Assembly (NCBI GenBank): GCA_026874595.1 | Contig: CM049321.1 | Location: forward strand, 16,880,479 to 16,944,478 | Direction of reading: 5' to 3' | Source: Sipunculus nudus | Lineage: Eukaryota; Annelida; Sipuncula; Golfingiida; Sipunculidae | DNA: 64,000 nt | Shown here: positions 30,125-44,094 of the stretch, one piece after another | How positions within the stretch are numbered: position 1 is the stretch's first letter | How the letters are laid out: each line of letters opens with the position of its first letter | Translations under genes and position numbers: made by a program | Notes under the pieces: generated by a model | What the model was told of the DNA's origin: nothing | What the model saw: only the letters and a program-made list of their open reading frames with translations | The model's database searches: none

Positions 30125-33100
30125 AGAAAAATTGGGTTCATCACCCTGGCAAAATTATACAAATATACCAGCGAAACCAGGAGAAGTTGAACACAACTCT
30201 CGCGTGCAGAGATATAGGAAGGACGCAAATAAGGCACTGTTCTCGGTATAAAGTATATTTTATTCTTATCCAAGATTTTATTGAGATTTAAAACATCTAA
30301 ATCCGCCCCTGACGAATATGAAAATAAAATCAAAATGGAAATGCTTTATGTATGTTGTCTAATTATATATTTAATTTAATTAAATTTTTATTATACCTGT
30401 CAACCTGCGCGTACAGTGTACGTGTCCATGACAGAATTGAAGAATTGCCCATAGCTGATCTACTAGCAATACCAAAACAAAATTTAATAAAGAGTATTGA
30501 AAATATTTCTGTTAATTATGTATAGACATATATTCATGCTTTTAATTAAAACTAAAAATATACATAAGGACTAATTGTACTGGAAAATCCAGACCACAAA
30601 TTATCTCATGTTCCCCGCTGTGCTGACCACATTACATGACATAATTATGTCATGTAATTTGTAATTTGGATAAGTTATATTTAATTTATTTTAGTACAAC
30701 AAATTACATTGCCGGTTGCTTGTTATTAAACATCTCCTTTTATCAGCTAAATTTGATCTCCGATGCGGCCTGAGTACAGAAGAACGCTATTACTGTTACC
30801 TACAGATGCTTGCTTGCTTCAAAAGCCGCGATAAAATGCTGCAGACAGATAATAAGAAATCAAACAGGAAACGGAAACGACGCCGAATCTAATCCAAGTC
30901 CTCCTTAGACAGCAATTGAACCAGAAAACACGGAATTAGTTTTAGAACCGAACAATAAATAAACCGCGCACAATAAGCCCATGGATTATTCAGCTGGAAA
31001 ATAGGGACAGCAAAATAAATATAAGATGTGACAATTTTGTTATTGCTTTAAGTTTGATCTTTGAGCTTCGCTCCGAGACTGCTGGTTCAAGGCATGATAG
31101 AAGGAGGTTGTTGTAAACAGTGAAAATGACAAATATCCTAGAGGCACAAAAGGATTGTTGGATTTAAAGCAATTTGCTGGGGGTGTCTAGCCATAAGAAA
31201 CACTGATAACAAAGTATAGTTCTCCTGTAGGTTCACTTTTTATCGAATACAAAGATACAGGTTAATGACGTATGACAAGAAAGTCCCAGTTGCTTTGTTG
31301 AAGTGTAAATAATTAGAACTGAAAATAGTATTTATTTTATATAATTCATCCTACCTCCACACAAAGAAAAATATTAAGTCTGCTTGCTTGTCCAAATGAA
31401 CGGCCAATATAGTGTGCTGTTTTTTCCCAGTAAATCTTTTACTATAATTGACCTTTTACATAATATAAATATATATGTAATAAATCATTCTCATATCTGC
31501 TCTGTCCCTGTGAACGGGCATTACATTTAATTTTTTTTTCCATTAGACACAGTATATAAGAAAACACTAATTTATACATAAATAAATTTATGCTTAAATT
31601 TACATTGTATATTATAATATAAAATGATATAGTGAAGTCAATAAAGGGTACTTCAAGTATCCCTTATAGAAAAGTCTGTAGTTCGGGTTTTCTAATGGAT
31701 ATATGAAGGTCCACTTATACATTTGACATTAGTTGTCCTCAAGACGACGTTTTACAATTATTGTTGCAAATTAGGGCCGTCATTGTCGAAAATTCGTTCA
31801 ATCATTCAAGAACTAACCAAGAACTTTGTTCACACACTGTTTTTATACCTACGTACGTTTTCATTCTCAAAGATTCATATGAAACCATATAAAAGCGATT
31901 TAGTTCGTAAATTTAATATACCATGTAAGTTAGGGCTGCCATTTGGGATGTTTAATCCATGATTAATTGTTAATACAAAGGGTAGTAAGGAAAAAAAGGG
32001 AAAACTCATAACACTCATTATATCAGACTCGTAGTGGACACGGCAAGATTTACAGCAGATATATCATTTTTCCATTGGCCGGTTCCGACACCATGCACGG
32101 AATAGGTTGCTGATTAATAATTCGTGTTTTCAGAAATGTTTTAAGTCCATGGAGGGCTGGGTAAGTAATTGATGTACCCGTGATAAAGGGTATATCATGT
32201 ATGTTACATGTCACTATAATAATAAAAAAACTGTAACTGATCTGTTTATGCGGATGTACCATCCCTTCTTATTCATCTTAGTCCTGAAGGTTTAATATTC
32301 GCGATTATTTCCTATTCGCGAATATCGCGAAATTAGAACCCTCGCGAATATAAAGGCAACCTTAGCATATCACCTATCAATCAAGAAATTTAAGCTTATG
32401 ACATGCAGAAGTGGGACTTCTCCGTCACCTCGGTGGTGTTTAGAGACTTATTGATCAGCTATTGCGCTACCGTTGTTTCCAAGACAGAATGATGTCAAAG
32501 GATGTCTACTTAGAGGTAGTAGGGGTTCTGTGTTTTACGAAAGGAATCTCTATTGGCGACACGCAATGAACCGGCTATGATTTTCAAATGCCTGCTGTCC
32601 GTCCTCTATTGTCTCGGTTATTTGATAATATCAAAGTCCCTGTACCTGACATGGATGTAATAATCTGCAATGCCAGGGACAATTTCATAGTCTATATTGG
32701 CATTGTTGAAACAGTATATCACGTTCAAAGTGAAGTAAAGGCCTCTGATTGAAACTGCAATTTTATCTCTGCTGTCATACTTTCCTGTGCACGACCAATT
32801 TCGTCAAACCAAAATAAGGTTTTCGGGATGTGGGGAAACCGAAAATTCACTCTGTGGGGTTGACATAGGAGCGATAGGGAAAATTTGAATTTTGAAGTAA
32901 GAATAAAACGCGGGTTCTATTGACAATTTATGATCAAATTACTCTTTCCTTTAATTTTATTGGCTTTATCCCAAATGCTTAATGGATTTATTTCAGTCTA
33001 TAAAGAGGGTTTAAACCCTTATTGCTTCATTTTTTATTATTTTCTTTTATTGTTTTCTTTCTTGAGCTATTCAATAAATTTATATATCTGTGGCATCTGA

Positions 33101-33185
33101 ACTGTGATTAAAATACTAACAGGTTGCGGTAAATAAAATAATGCAACCCAAAAATGAGGTCCAAAGGATAACAGACAGGAGCTAG

Positions 33186-33206
33186 CCCCCCCCCCCCCCC
33201 CCCCCC
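33186..33206. repeat. Poly-C tract
   Basis: Twenty-one consecutive C bases, flanked by AT-rich DNA. Confidence 0.95.
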
Positions 33207-33542
33207 GTCATGACTAAATCCCTCCCGAGATCATCGTAAGTTTTCTACTTCAAACAAATCTAAAGAAATATATATTTTAATTATAAAAATTAACTATTTT
33301 TTTCATAACTATATTATTTATATTTTAATTATATTTAAATATTACAAACAGGGCCTAACATCCATGACAACATGCATTCTTCTAAACCGTCTCTATATGA
33401 AAATGTATGATTGAAAGATTATTGAGTAAAACATGACGAAACTATTCATTAATTGACGAATAAATCTATAAATTTACATTTATTTGTGTTATTACCCTAA
33501 AAGTGAGGGACAAAAGTATTTTGTCCGCACCAAATAAAAAGA

Positions 33543-33557
33543 CCCCCCCCCCCCCCC
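33543..33557. repeat. Poly-C tract
   Basis: Fifteen consecutive C bases, about 340 bp from the previous poly-C tract. Confidence 0.95.
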
Positions 33558-35470
33558 AAGCACCCCCATTAAAACAAGTCCATGAGGTGAGGAATGGATT
33601 ATCGATATTGCTTAAATATTTGGTACAAGCATGGAGATACAATTAGATGGAGTAACAACTGGGATCGAGGTCCAACATCAAAGGGACACGCTTGGCAGCC
33701 CCCCGAGGTTTTCTTGCTGCTGCTTCTTGTACTAGCGGTCTATCGTTAACGCGACAACTTGTGAAAGCCAGACAATAAAATTGCTACATCCGATTTTGCT
33801 TGCGGCAGCTAAACCCAAGCATTGCTGTGCTGGATGATCTGCATGAAATTTCCTGATGCTAGCGGAAATTTAATGTATGCGCATTCATTAATTAAAAGAC
33901 ACCTTTGTGTTCAGTCACCGGCCATGTAATCTGTATATACCAGTACCCACACTGCGTAATGTTTTAGTCCTGCTGCCTCAATCTCAGCTTATCCAGCGCG
34001 AAGCAGTGCCGAGTGTATATGTAATATTGGATAATGCTGTGATTTCTTTTATTATATCTGACTTTTCCGCACAATTACACGGTTATTTTTATTTTTCCTG
34101 TAGAGTCACGTTTATCTGCGTGCCATTGATCTAATTTCTAGACTTATAACTTGTTGGTGGACAAAGCTTCCTTAAAATTTGTCAGTCCCGGCCGAGAAAT
34201 GAGACGGCGTTGCTATACAATAACATTTTTCTTTTTTTACACGCGAGCAAATCCTTCGTGAAATCTAATTCAATACCAAGTAACAGTGTTAATTATAATG
34301 TAAACATTACAAATTCATTAAAGCTGAAAAGAATATTTATCTAGTACGTGACTGATGTCTAAAATGACAACTTCCTTGCCAAGCGATTCCGCGGTGTCTT
34401 CGGCGATGTATCACGGATAACCCCACGCGCGATAGGCAAGCGACGGTAGCCAGCTAAAAGAGCTTTCACATCTCGGTGCGAGGTTTCTTACTTTCTAATT
34501 TTATCAAAAGGAATTTTGGTCATTTAAAAATAAATAAAATAAACGTTAAATTTTAAAGAAGTAGACACCCTGTCGGTAGTTTGACATGAGTGAGTCTACG
34601 AGTAGCGTCACAGTACCTCTACAACCTTCAACGGGGACCGCACTGTAAGGCTTTATGAGGATGCAAATATTTTCGTCATTTTTGACAACGCCTCATGGGC
34701 AACGCTGTCACTTGACATTAACCAGACAAATCATTAGCTTTTCACTATACTTTCTAACAACACATCTGAGCACATTGGAAAATCCCTCTACAAGTTTCTT
34801 GCATTTCTGACGGCATGAATGTATACATGGCTGACACGGGTTACTGGACGGCAGCCAAATTGTACGCGATACTTTTAATGGTTTGTCAACAAAGATGACG
34901 GTTTTTCAGTTTGGTGGGTTCACATATATTCGTTTGTGTTAAATATCGCTCGCAGTCTAATGATAAGATATATCGGTTGTTAACCACGATAACAATGCAA
35001 CAGGATGGATGGCCGCTGCAGTACATTCCCCCAGATGGCTTGGTCGGCGAATCAAGTCAGGCTTACTAGCCAAATATAAACACCAGCTCATATAGTGTCG
35101 GCTACCTCCAGGAAGCCCTGAACTGTAGCACATCAGCTGCTAGGGCATGTACTTGACAAATTTTGATTGGCATTTCTATCTGAAGTTTTTGCATGATTTA
35201 ATTAACGTGGTATGCCGCCATTTCTTAAGTGTTATTGCAGGGTAATTTTTTAAAAATTAAATCACAATTCAATTAAAAAGGCTATGGTTGTGTAGGCTAT
35301 GTTACCGGCCTCTAAAAATTAAATAATTAAATTTTAAAAATGTCAGGTATTTCACCACTGAGCCAGAAAAAGGTGTACAATATTTATTCTATTTATCGAG
35401 ACTAGGTTAAGGTGACCGTCACATGTTTAAACCAGCAGTCGGGCTTCCCCTTTAATCGTCCCTATAAATT

Positions 35471-35472
<2 letters not shown>

Positions 35473-35538
<66 letters not shown>
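35473..35538. repeat. (TA)n microsatellite
   Basis: A perfect TA run of about 66 bp. Confidence 0.97.
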
Positions 35539-35541
<3 letters not shown>

Positions 35542-38500
35542 GAAATACCAATTACCAATTTTATTGTACATTTTATTTTAAATTCTTAGAAAAGCTTTTC
35601 TAGCACAAATATTGGGTATGATGCTAAAGAATACATTTTTTTCGCAATGATGTTCTATTATAAGTCCCATACAATGACAGTGATGTTTATTTTCTCTATG
35701 ATAAATGGAGCGCATTTAAAGAAGAAAATATAATATTAAAAATTTCGTCGGCCAATTTAGATTATTTCACCACTTTTGTCTCAGTCAGTGGAGAAGACTG
35801 ATAGAGTGTGAGACACGACCGACCTTGATATTTCAAAGTACTTCTACAGAAGCTGCGTCAGTAACTACAAATAAACTCTTTGGACAGTCCTTGGGCATGC
35901 AAGACTATAAAAAAAAATTGCACAATTAGTCTAATTGTTACCGGGCACTTGTCTTTGACATAAACTGGTGTCCTGATATATTGAGCCTTTCCTGCTTGTG
36001 ACCAATGGAAATGGTTTCCGAGCATGCTAAAGTGCAAAGGATACCTATCCCATGTTTCTCTAAATGGTGCCATAACATCGCCAACTCCTTCATTTCAACA
36101 TTGTGTTAGTTAACAAGTAAACGTTTCAATACACGTCAATCGGAATGATGAACTCCTTCATACGAATGGCCTTGACCGCTGTCTGAACAGGTTTACCCAT
36201 CAGGGTACCCTTAAGGGATTCTCAGAACTGCACGAACTTCTAATTAAAGGTGCCAATTCACCTACCTTTTGGAAAAGAACTTACGTGATTTCTGGTTTCC
36301 TCTTTGTATATATTAATTATCTAAGGGCAATTCTGGTTATTGAAAGTTCTTATAAGGCCTCCGTGAAGGATGTTTGAACTTGTTTATTAACAACATTTTT
36401 GTAAACACAGCAATGTTGGCAAAAGGGAAAACCATGCTAAGGTGGTAACTAAGATGGGAGGTTGCATATATGCGGAGGTTGGAAGGTCACTTGCAATTTG
36501 CAAAGTTCTTGCTCATCAGACTTGCCGCCAGATGCCCTTGTTGAATTTGTTTAATTTCGGCGGGCCCCCAAATATTATAAACACGTTGATATAAATAAAA
36601 CAAACAGCCTTTATGCGGTGATATAAGGGATTACCTTTAGTGTGTATAGGTCAGATAGGTGATTGGGCCTCTTTAAGCATTTAACGTTAGGATAAAATGG
36701 GGCTATATGGCCCACCCATTTAAAGCAGCTGAGGGTCATTTGACCAGGGTAATCAGGAAAGTGGTCTTATAACTGTAATGGATCTCAAGTGTTTAAGTGT
36801 TAAACTTATCTATTTAATATCAATATTATGAAGGAAGTATGACTACAATATGACAAAATGTATATAAAAATATATTAAAGAAATGTAATTATGTTTGCAT
36901 ATTCATACAGAGAATATTATATGACCTTAATCCTTGACATAAGTAATTTATAGAATGCAAAAACTGATTCATAGACATAAAAGCCAAAAAAAAAAAAAAC
37001 GCAATGTCGGCCCTTCCTCCATATCGCAAACGTCTACAGACGTAATACATACGTGTCGTAGACGTAGCGTTATATGTACAACCGTCTTAATGCGCCGGTC
37101 GTCCACCGTCAATCAGCCAATAAACATGCGCCAATCGTCAGTGGCCAAATAGGGTTCTGAACCTTAATTTGAGACCACGCAATAGAACATCCCTATAAAG
37201 CCTGTTGTTGTAATTCTGGCCTCTAGGTACGATATGTCAATAAGAGAACTCGACATTAAGCGTAGAACTTCAATCGGCCTTACATTCAGTCCTGAATACC
37301 GGACAACCGATAACTAAAATTAGTGCCTATTAAGATAATTTGGCCTAGATGTGGGTTTCATCTTTTTTTATTCATCTTCATATTTTTGTTCTAAGCCTTG
37401 AACAGTTGGCTCATTTTAGGTTAAGAATTTACGGCGGCGGCTGCATGTAAACTCAGCTCGGCTCGGCGTGACAGTGTATCGGATGGCCGCGCCGGGCTTT
37501 GTATACTGAAGCGCTTCACGAAGCCCTATACCGAAAGCCAAGAATCCAAACAGGTTCCATTTGTGACGCATCAAGAGATCAATCCGTTGAAGTTGGAACA
37601 CCCCTTAAATACCTCAGTCACAGCCTGATATTATGATTACGAGCAGTATATAACGATATCACGGTATTAGAATGGTCACACAGTGCATGAAGGGCATTTG
37701 TCGACGTGACTAGACTGTTACGACTCGAACTCTGCTGGTCAGTACAGAAAGCTCACGTGGTCGTGCTTCCCTGCTAGGTTGAAAAGTAAAAGTTTCATTT
37801 GAATTTCCTCTTTCTAATCAAGCTCATTAGCGTGTGTTCTGCATCCATTAAAAGTGATTAAATATCAAAGGGAATGTATCTTCTTTCTACTGTTTCCAAA
37901 AGAATAACAAATAAATAACCAAGGTAATTAACTATTAATCATCATCAGTAAGGATAATGAAGGATAATGACCATAATAGGATGGAAAACATCAAAAGTGA
38001 TATTGATTACACTCAGAATGTTAACGTTACTTTCTAAGGAGAGAGAACTCTTGCATAGGTACGTTTGCTATCGGTGAAAATATATTTATCTTCGCGGGTT
38101 CGTCGACTGATTATTGATATACAATGACGACAGAATGTCAACAGGAATATAAATAACGATTTATCGATATCGATAAAATATCAATATATTAAACAAGGGA
38201 ACCTATAAATAAAAAAATGGCTTCTAGTAGCAACGTAGACGCGATTAAGCTATTAAAAGTAGTTTCAATTGCCCTGGAATTAAATTTTGAAAATGATGCA
38301 CTTATTTTTTCACTAAATATATTAATTCGATAGATAATATTAAAATTAAATTTAATTTAGTATATACAGATTAAATTTCATAGATACAAATTTGATCAGA
38401 GACGAACGATATTATTGATTAAAAAATAATATATATATATATATATTATAAATATATTCTGCTGTATTGTTTCATTTATATAGATTATTGTCAGAGCCAT

Positions 38501-40939
38501 CAATAATCTGTCATGTTTTGTCAGTGTTTCAATCATCTCAGATCCATCATTTCTTGGCTAACTTGCCTCTCTACATTAATATCATACAACTGTCCATATG
38601 TTATTAGTAATTTAGTTATCTTCTATAAACGGTAAAAAGCAATATAAATAACCGATTCTCCTCTTATTGCTCAATTATATAAATATAAATGTTTTAATGG
38701 GTCACACTTCTTCGCGACGCCGAATGGCAAGATATCAGTCATTCATATTTTTTTCTAATAGTTTAAACTGATATTGCAAGAATCATAACTGCAAAAGTGG
38801 TAAGCTTTTGAATATTTGGTGTGCAGATGTTATTCTGTTTAAAGACACCACTTTTGTGAACCTTATTTAACCTTTTTGTCATCTAAGTATTACAGGTCCA
38901 CTTCAACATTTGGATCTGATATTCATAATTTGCCGGTCAGGGCAGGGCGATTTGAACGTTTTATCCTATGAAGCAATGTCGTGTGGATTTTGCAACTCCT
39001 TTGACTTACGTGATAAATTCTATTTTAGGCCAACATTTTAGAAACATGCAATTACAGTATATGTGGTTGTGACGGTACCAGAAGAATTAAAGATGTATGA
39101 ATTATTTAATACAATGACCGTAGCTGTTTTGATTAGTACATGTGTATTTTTTAAAGAAAACTTTGAATCCCTGATTTGACAATTATTCGTCTCCCACAAA
39201 TATTGATATAGTTTATAGCTGTCCATATAAAACCGAGCAATATAGACTAATATTGTATATGAGCACTCATGTATCTTTTAAGAGGTGTGAGAAAGAAACT
39301 CAATAATAAATAATAAAATGATAAAATAAATCTCTATGGCTATGCCATCTACTTTTTTATAACCCAGCCCCCTCCTCCCCCCCCCCTCAGCCCTACCCCC
39401 AATGACACCAAACATCTTTGACAATGACAAGGGTGCGCATATTGCCGGAAACATCGACAGATACGTTAGCGAAACTAAATGGAGCCAACACAAACCGGCC
39501 CATGTTGCAAAAGGGTTCGACCAGATCTCAAAGTTACTTGAACATTTTTATCGGCCGATTAATTTTAATGGACAAGCAAAAAAAAAAATAGATGTATGGG
39601 AGGTCGGCTTAAAATGATGTTATTTGATATGTCAGTACGTGATCAATTAAAGAAAATAAGGAGGTTGACTTTGGACTCAAATATAGACTGTATACTTTTT
39701 AAAGAAAGATACCTAGTTCACTTTGCTCCTCTTGCCTCCGAATTTAGCCTTGCTCTAAGAGGTACCAGATATATTATATGAGGCCCTAGAGAACTATTAA
39801 ATCGCCTCCTTAACCGTTGGGTAATATTATAAACATAACAAATACCAACCAAAGGGGAAAAGTCGGTTATTTCTGATTTACCCTTGCCTGAAAAATCGAG
39901 CATTGAACAGCAATTCATTTAAAACACATATTAAAAAACCTGAAGAGTGATTTCTTAAATTCTAATATACTTAAGCGTAAGTTCATTAAGAGGTTATCAA
40001 AAGGTAGGTGAATGAGCATCTTCAATTGGGTAATCAAAGAAGTGGGGCCATCTGCACGGAACTTTTCTTAATAATGCCCTCAGAATTCTAATAGAGAGAT
40101 GGGAGGATTCCGTGGAGAAAATATTATGTTTGTGGGTATCATTAACAAACCTTACGCACTGAATTATGTAGAACTTACTCCTAAGTAACACAAGGCCATG
40201 ACATATTTAATATTTTCTGAAACATAATTCCAACGCCCGTCCGTTGCTCCTACTTTGGTTTATGGTCCTACCGCCATAATTATTTGAGCCGAACTAATCC
40301 AGCTAAATTACACATAGTGCTTACTTTTTTTACGGAAAGCTCTCAGAGAGCCCACCGATAAAACCTTTATTATTACATTCAAAATCTGAAGTGTAAGGCA
40401 TGCTTTAAACATAAACTTGTTTGGTGTATAATTTCGCAAGGATAGGGTCTTTATACGCTCTTTACACAGCGCTTTAACTATAGGCTTACCTATATGGTAA
40501 GCGCTGTTTGTTATGACCTCGTATCCTGAATTGCTGCACCAGAGGGGAGCACTGTATTTTTGTTCAATCAGATGAGACCTTGTGCTGGAAGACACGGCCA
40601 AACGAGGAATACACGGAGCCAATCATGTTCATTTCGTTTTGAGTGACAGCTCATCGCCCTGGTAACCGTATGAACAGGCCACAGGCTAAAAGAGAATTGC
40701 CGCAGACGTGGTTTACTTAGGATGACACATAGGATGCCCGGTCTGTGAGCTGTAATTCAAACGAAACGTAACAACAAGGCTGCGTGCACACCTCGCTGGC
40801 TGGTTTCAGTTCTGCATACACCAGACACATGGCTACGCTAACACAGTCATACTGTCAGAATCGAATCGGTCGATGATGCGAGAATGCAGAGGGAGCAATT
40901 AAAATTCGAATGTAAACTTGTCTTTAAACGGCGCTTGAA

Positions 40940-41000
40940 GCGCAGCTATGGGCGGAGCCAGGATGCCTGTCGCGTGTTTGTTTATTGGCATCTGGTTGGC
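40940..41000 (+). promoter_or_regulatory. Possible promoter elements (GC box and inverted CCAAT)
   Basis: A gggcggagcc GC-box-like motif at about 40950 and an attggc (inverted CCAAT) at about 40984 lie in CpG-richer DNA some 200 bp before the candidate plus-strand exon at 41164. No TATA box was identified. This is weak support on its own. Confidence 0.25.
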
Positions 41001-41163
41001 TGCTTGTCACACTATATGCACGTTTTGTTCAGGGACAACGAACCGGTGTCTTAATATATCATAAACGGTCAAAGCTGGCAGCGTGAAAGCAGTTGCTTCT
41101 TTAGAAGCGTAAGATTTCCGCCGCCTCGGGAGCAGTAGGGTCTTTATTCTTGTCTCACTGCAG

Positions 41164-41322
41164 CAAATCTATGGAAGATTCGTTTACCATTTGTCCACCA
41201 GATGACAGCTCAGACCTGCTCTTTCGTCTATGCAGCAGTTTCCTTCAGTGTGGTCCCCTGTATAGATCATTCAATATACAGGCTAATAGAAGCTGTTTAT
41301 TGATACCCCGCCTGGTGGCTAG
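41164..41322 (+). CDS. Candidate first coding exon of an unrecognised plus-strand gene
   Basis: A strong acceptor, tctttattcttgtctcactgcag, is followed by seven bases and an ATG (41171) opening 50 codons plus two bases up to a GCTAG|gtattc donor. The product begins MEDSFTICPPDDSSDLLFRL and contains four cysteines. CpG-richer DNA with a GC box lies upstream. I found no following exon, and the donor is not ideal. Codon-like composition and the good acceptor are the only support; the family is unknown. Confidence 0.3.
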
Positions 41323-41466
41323 GTATTCTGTTTTCACCTTGGTTAGCTGGTTTGTCTGTCTCCGAATTCACTAAAAACAAACTATTCACGATTTCATATT
41401 TTATTTTTTTTCTTATATCAAATATATATGTGTGTTTTTTGTTTGTTTTTTTTTTATTTTTTTTTT

Positions 41467-41483
41467 GGGGGGGGGGGGGGGGG
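41467..41483. repeat. Poly-T/poly-G tract
   Basis: Seventeen consecutive G bases directly after a long T-rich run, in the putative intron downstream of the 41164 exon. Confidence 0.95.
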
Positions 41484-44033
41484 TATGTGCATGTTATAAA
41501 AGAGCAATCCATTTAATTCAGGGGTTTATTTCTAATTTAAAAGAATCTTCACCAATCAAAGACAGGGCAATTTTTCTTTAACATGGCCCAGGGCCAGGCA
41601 TTTTACAAGTTTTAACGCACTGTTCTATCATCCACTCATCAATAATTTCTGTGTACGGCAAAGTGTGAAATAGGAATTAGGGGAGGTGTACGTGTAGGCT
41701 TTAACCACCTTTCTTTTTGTAATTTATTGCCACATTAATCCAGGAACGCAACATTACAACGTGCAGGGTCGGGTACTGAAAGGCATTTACATTTTTATTT
41801 TAGCTAGATCAAGTCGTCCTTGAGTTCTAACATATTCTATTAATCTGGAATTCATACGTCCACCAGTTTGCCTAACACAGGTATGTGCACCCCTCGCAAA
41901 TAAATTCAATTTACCTGCGCAGAAGGCGAATACGTCTGTTACAAAAAAAGGAAATGTGATTCTGTGTATTCATTTGACGTTTGCGATCGACGCGCGATCA
42001 CTGGATGCTTTCCACGACTCCAGCAACCGATCGATAACAGGAAATACAGTGTGAGTGTACGACCTTGGATATAAGGTCAAGGTAAAAATACAAATGCAAA
42101 CCTGTCACCTATGATTATTATTGCACCCAAGAGTCATTGCTTGAAAATGAGCTATATTTTAGATAAAAAATATATATTATTAAACGTTTCCTGCAGATAG
42201 GGTCTATTTAATCTATTCTCCGAAATACAAATTGTGTTGTCCAAATTATATTAGAGATGCCTTAGATTACATGAACCTATCGTTCACATTGTAAACCAGT
42301 TACTAAACGGTTGTCACGTCATGGTTTATGACCACTGCATCAAACTCTGACGTCCATAACGCGTGAGCAATATAGCTACGGCTTTCCCTGCTAATGTAAA
42401 ACTTGTGCGAAAACCCTGCAAATGCGAGAGCGCTTACATTACTTCAGGTAATGCTTTACTTTTCTGGGTTTAGATTTCGTCTACCAATTGCGATTTCTTA
42501 ACTCAATACCCTTTTCTTATATTTTATGATAATTATTCTATATGTAAAAGTACCTAGCCTTGTAGACATGACTCCAGTTTGTTTTACCTATAGACCTAAC
42601 CCTTTGGCAAATAAGGCTTATAGGTTTTGATAAGTTTTTTACTATATTAATACCTGACTGACATGTTATTGTTGCTGGGCATTCTTAAGTCCCTAAAATT
42701 AAAAATAATTTTTTTTTCTTTATTGTGATCGAGTTTACGCGATACCTCCAATATTGCTGATTTACAAAACTGACCTTAAATTAAAATATTATTCCTAAGA
42801 AGCAACCATTGATTGTAAGCACCTAGATGGCTGGATGAATATATGAGTCTTAGCTTTGATTATCCGTTAATAGGTTCACGCCACGATGTTGGCTTGATGG
42901 ATGTATCCAAAAGCCAAACACGATAAAGTCCTGCTTTACATGTTCTACGAGGCGATGTTTACTTAAACAATGAGTCAGTCGATGTCAAATACTTTCACAC
43001 TTTGCATAAGAAAAGCAACCTTGAGTTTGACCGTCAAATAGTGAAACATATAAAATATGTTTGGTAACTATGTGGAGACATTTAAGTTAACGTTTAGATG
43101 TGATATCAATGTTCCTGTCACAAGAAATAAAAATCTGCCCAAAACGTTTAAAATAACATGTCGACAGGCATGTTAGAATGGTCGAGGTCGCCAAGAAATG
43201 CCGACCACAGCTTAAAAAGTATGAATAAGGATGACTCTGCAACCCCTACATCTCCGCTACAATACCACCCGGAGAGAGATCTTCTGTGTTGTAGTCCTGA
43301 CGTCGTGTGTAAATCGCTAAGCATCATGTCAAATCTGGCAGCTTGTGCTGAAATATTTGACCATCGTCCTCAGTTGTTGTGCTTTTATGGACATCTGTCG
43401 AAAAGTGATATAGGATATTTTTTGTCTCGCATTCTAATGTTTAATCATACGGAGAAAAAAAACAAAACAAAAAAAACCCAAAAAAACAAAGAACAAAGAA
43501 CAAAACAAAAATGATGATAATAAGTTGTATGTTGCCGTAGCTTTCATCAGACTTTCATTTGTTGCACAAATGGTTATGCTTCAACTGAAAAGGTGCTGAA
43601 CAAACTTCGACAATGACCATAAATGGTCGGCATCTAGAAAAGGACAAAGAAATCACCCTGTATTACAATAGTATATAACCATTTCAATTTAGACCGTTAT
43701 GTGGATCACGGAACAACATATCAACATATTTTTTTTCATGCATTACTCAGTCATGTTAAAAAATCAAACAGACAAACCAACCAGCCAAGAGGGATAACAC
43801 GTAATATCATTTTCGCGGAGGTGCAGTAGTGGTAACAGCAATACGCTATTACTACAGCTACTAATGGAAGTAATAATAACATTAACGGAGAAAGAGTTTA
43901 CTTAACAAAAGGACTAGTGAAAAATACAAACGATAAATTTTAGAAGACACTTTATTTTGCGAAACAGTATATAAATAGTTATATTTATATAACAAACTGT
44001 TTTGTAATGACATTGTCAACGTCAAACATGTAC

Positions 44034-44094
<61 letters not shown>

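Larger units (their letters stand above)
30125..41163. other. Long gene-poor interval
   Basis: About 11 kb without a recognisable gene. Contents seen: a fragment of an AT-rich palindromic repeat with 'ttcgcgaatatcgcgaa' at about 32286-32355; poly-C tracts at 33186-33206 and 33543-33557; a (TA)n run at 35473-35538. One copy of an interspersed repeat lies at about 36440-36580. A short open frame at 38217-38333 starts MASSSNVDAIKLLK. CpG-richer DNA at about 40700-41150 may be a promoter for a plus-strand gene. Confidence 0.5.

Noticed and set aside
31723-31962. 79-codon plus-strand frame (CCKLGPSLSKIRSIIQE...)
   Set aside because: No start context, splice sites or domain; likely chance.
35858-36073. 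Minus-strand frame MAPFRETWDRYPLHFSMLG...
   Set aside because: Looks somewhat protein-like, but lacks splice borders and homology by eye; possibly an old relic.
38217-38333. 38-codon frame MASSSNVDAIKLLK... in good start context
   Set aside because: Too short, with only a weak gtagtt donor and no following exon; kept only as a note.
43158-43511. 118-codon open frame on the plus strand, MSTGMLEWSRSPRNADHS...
   Set aside because: Its end is made of an AAAAC-rich simple repeat and no domain is visible. At most its first part is an exon; a gtaaat donor near 43310 is the only support.
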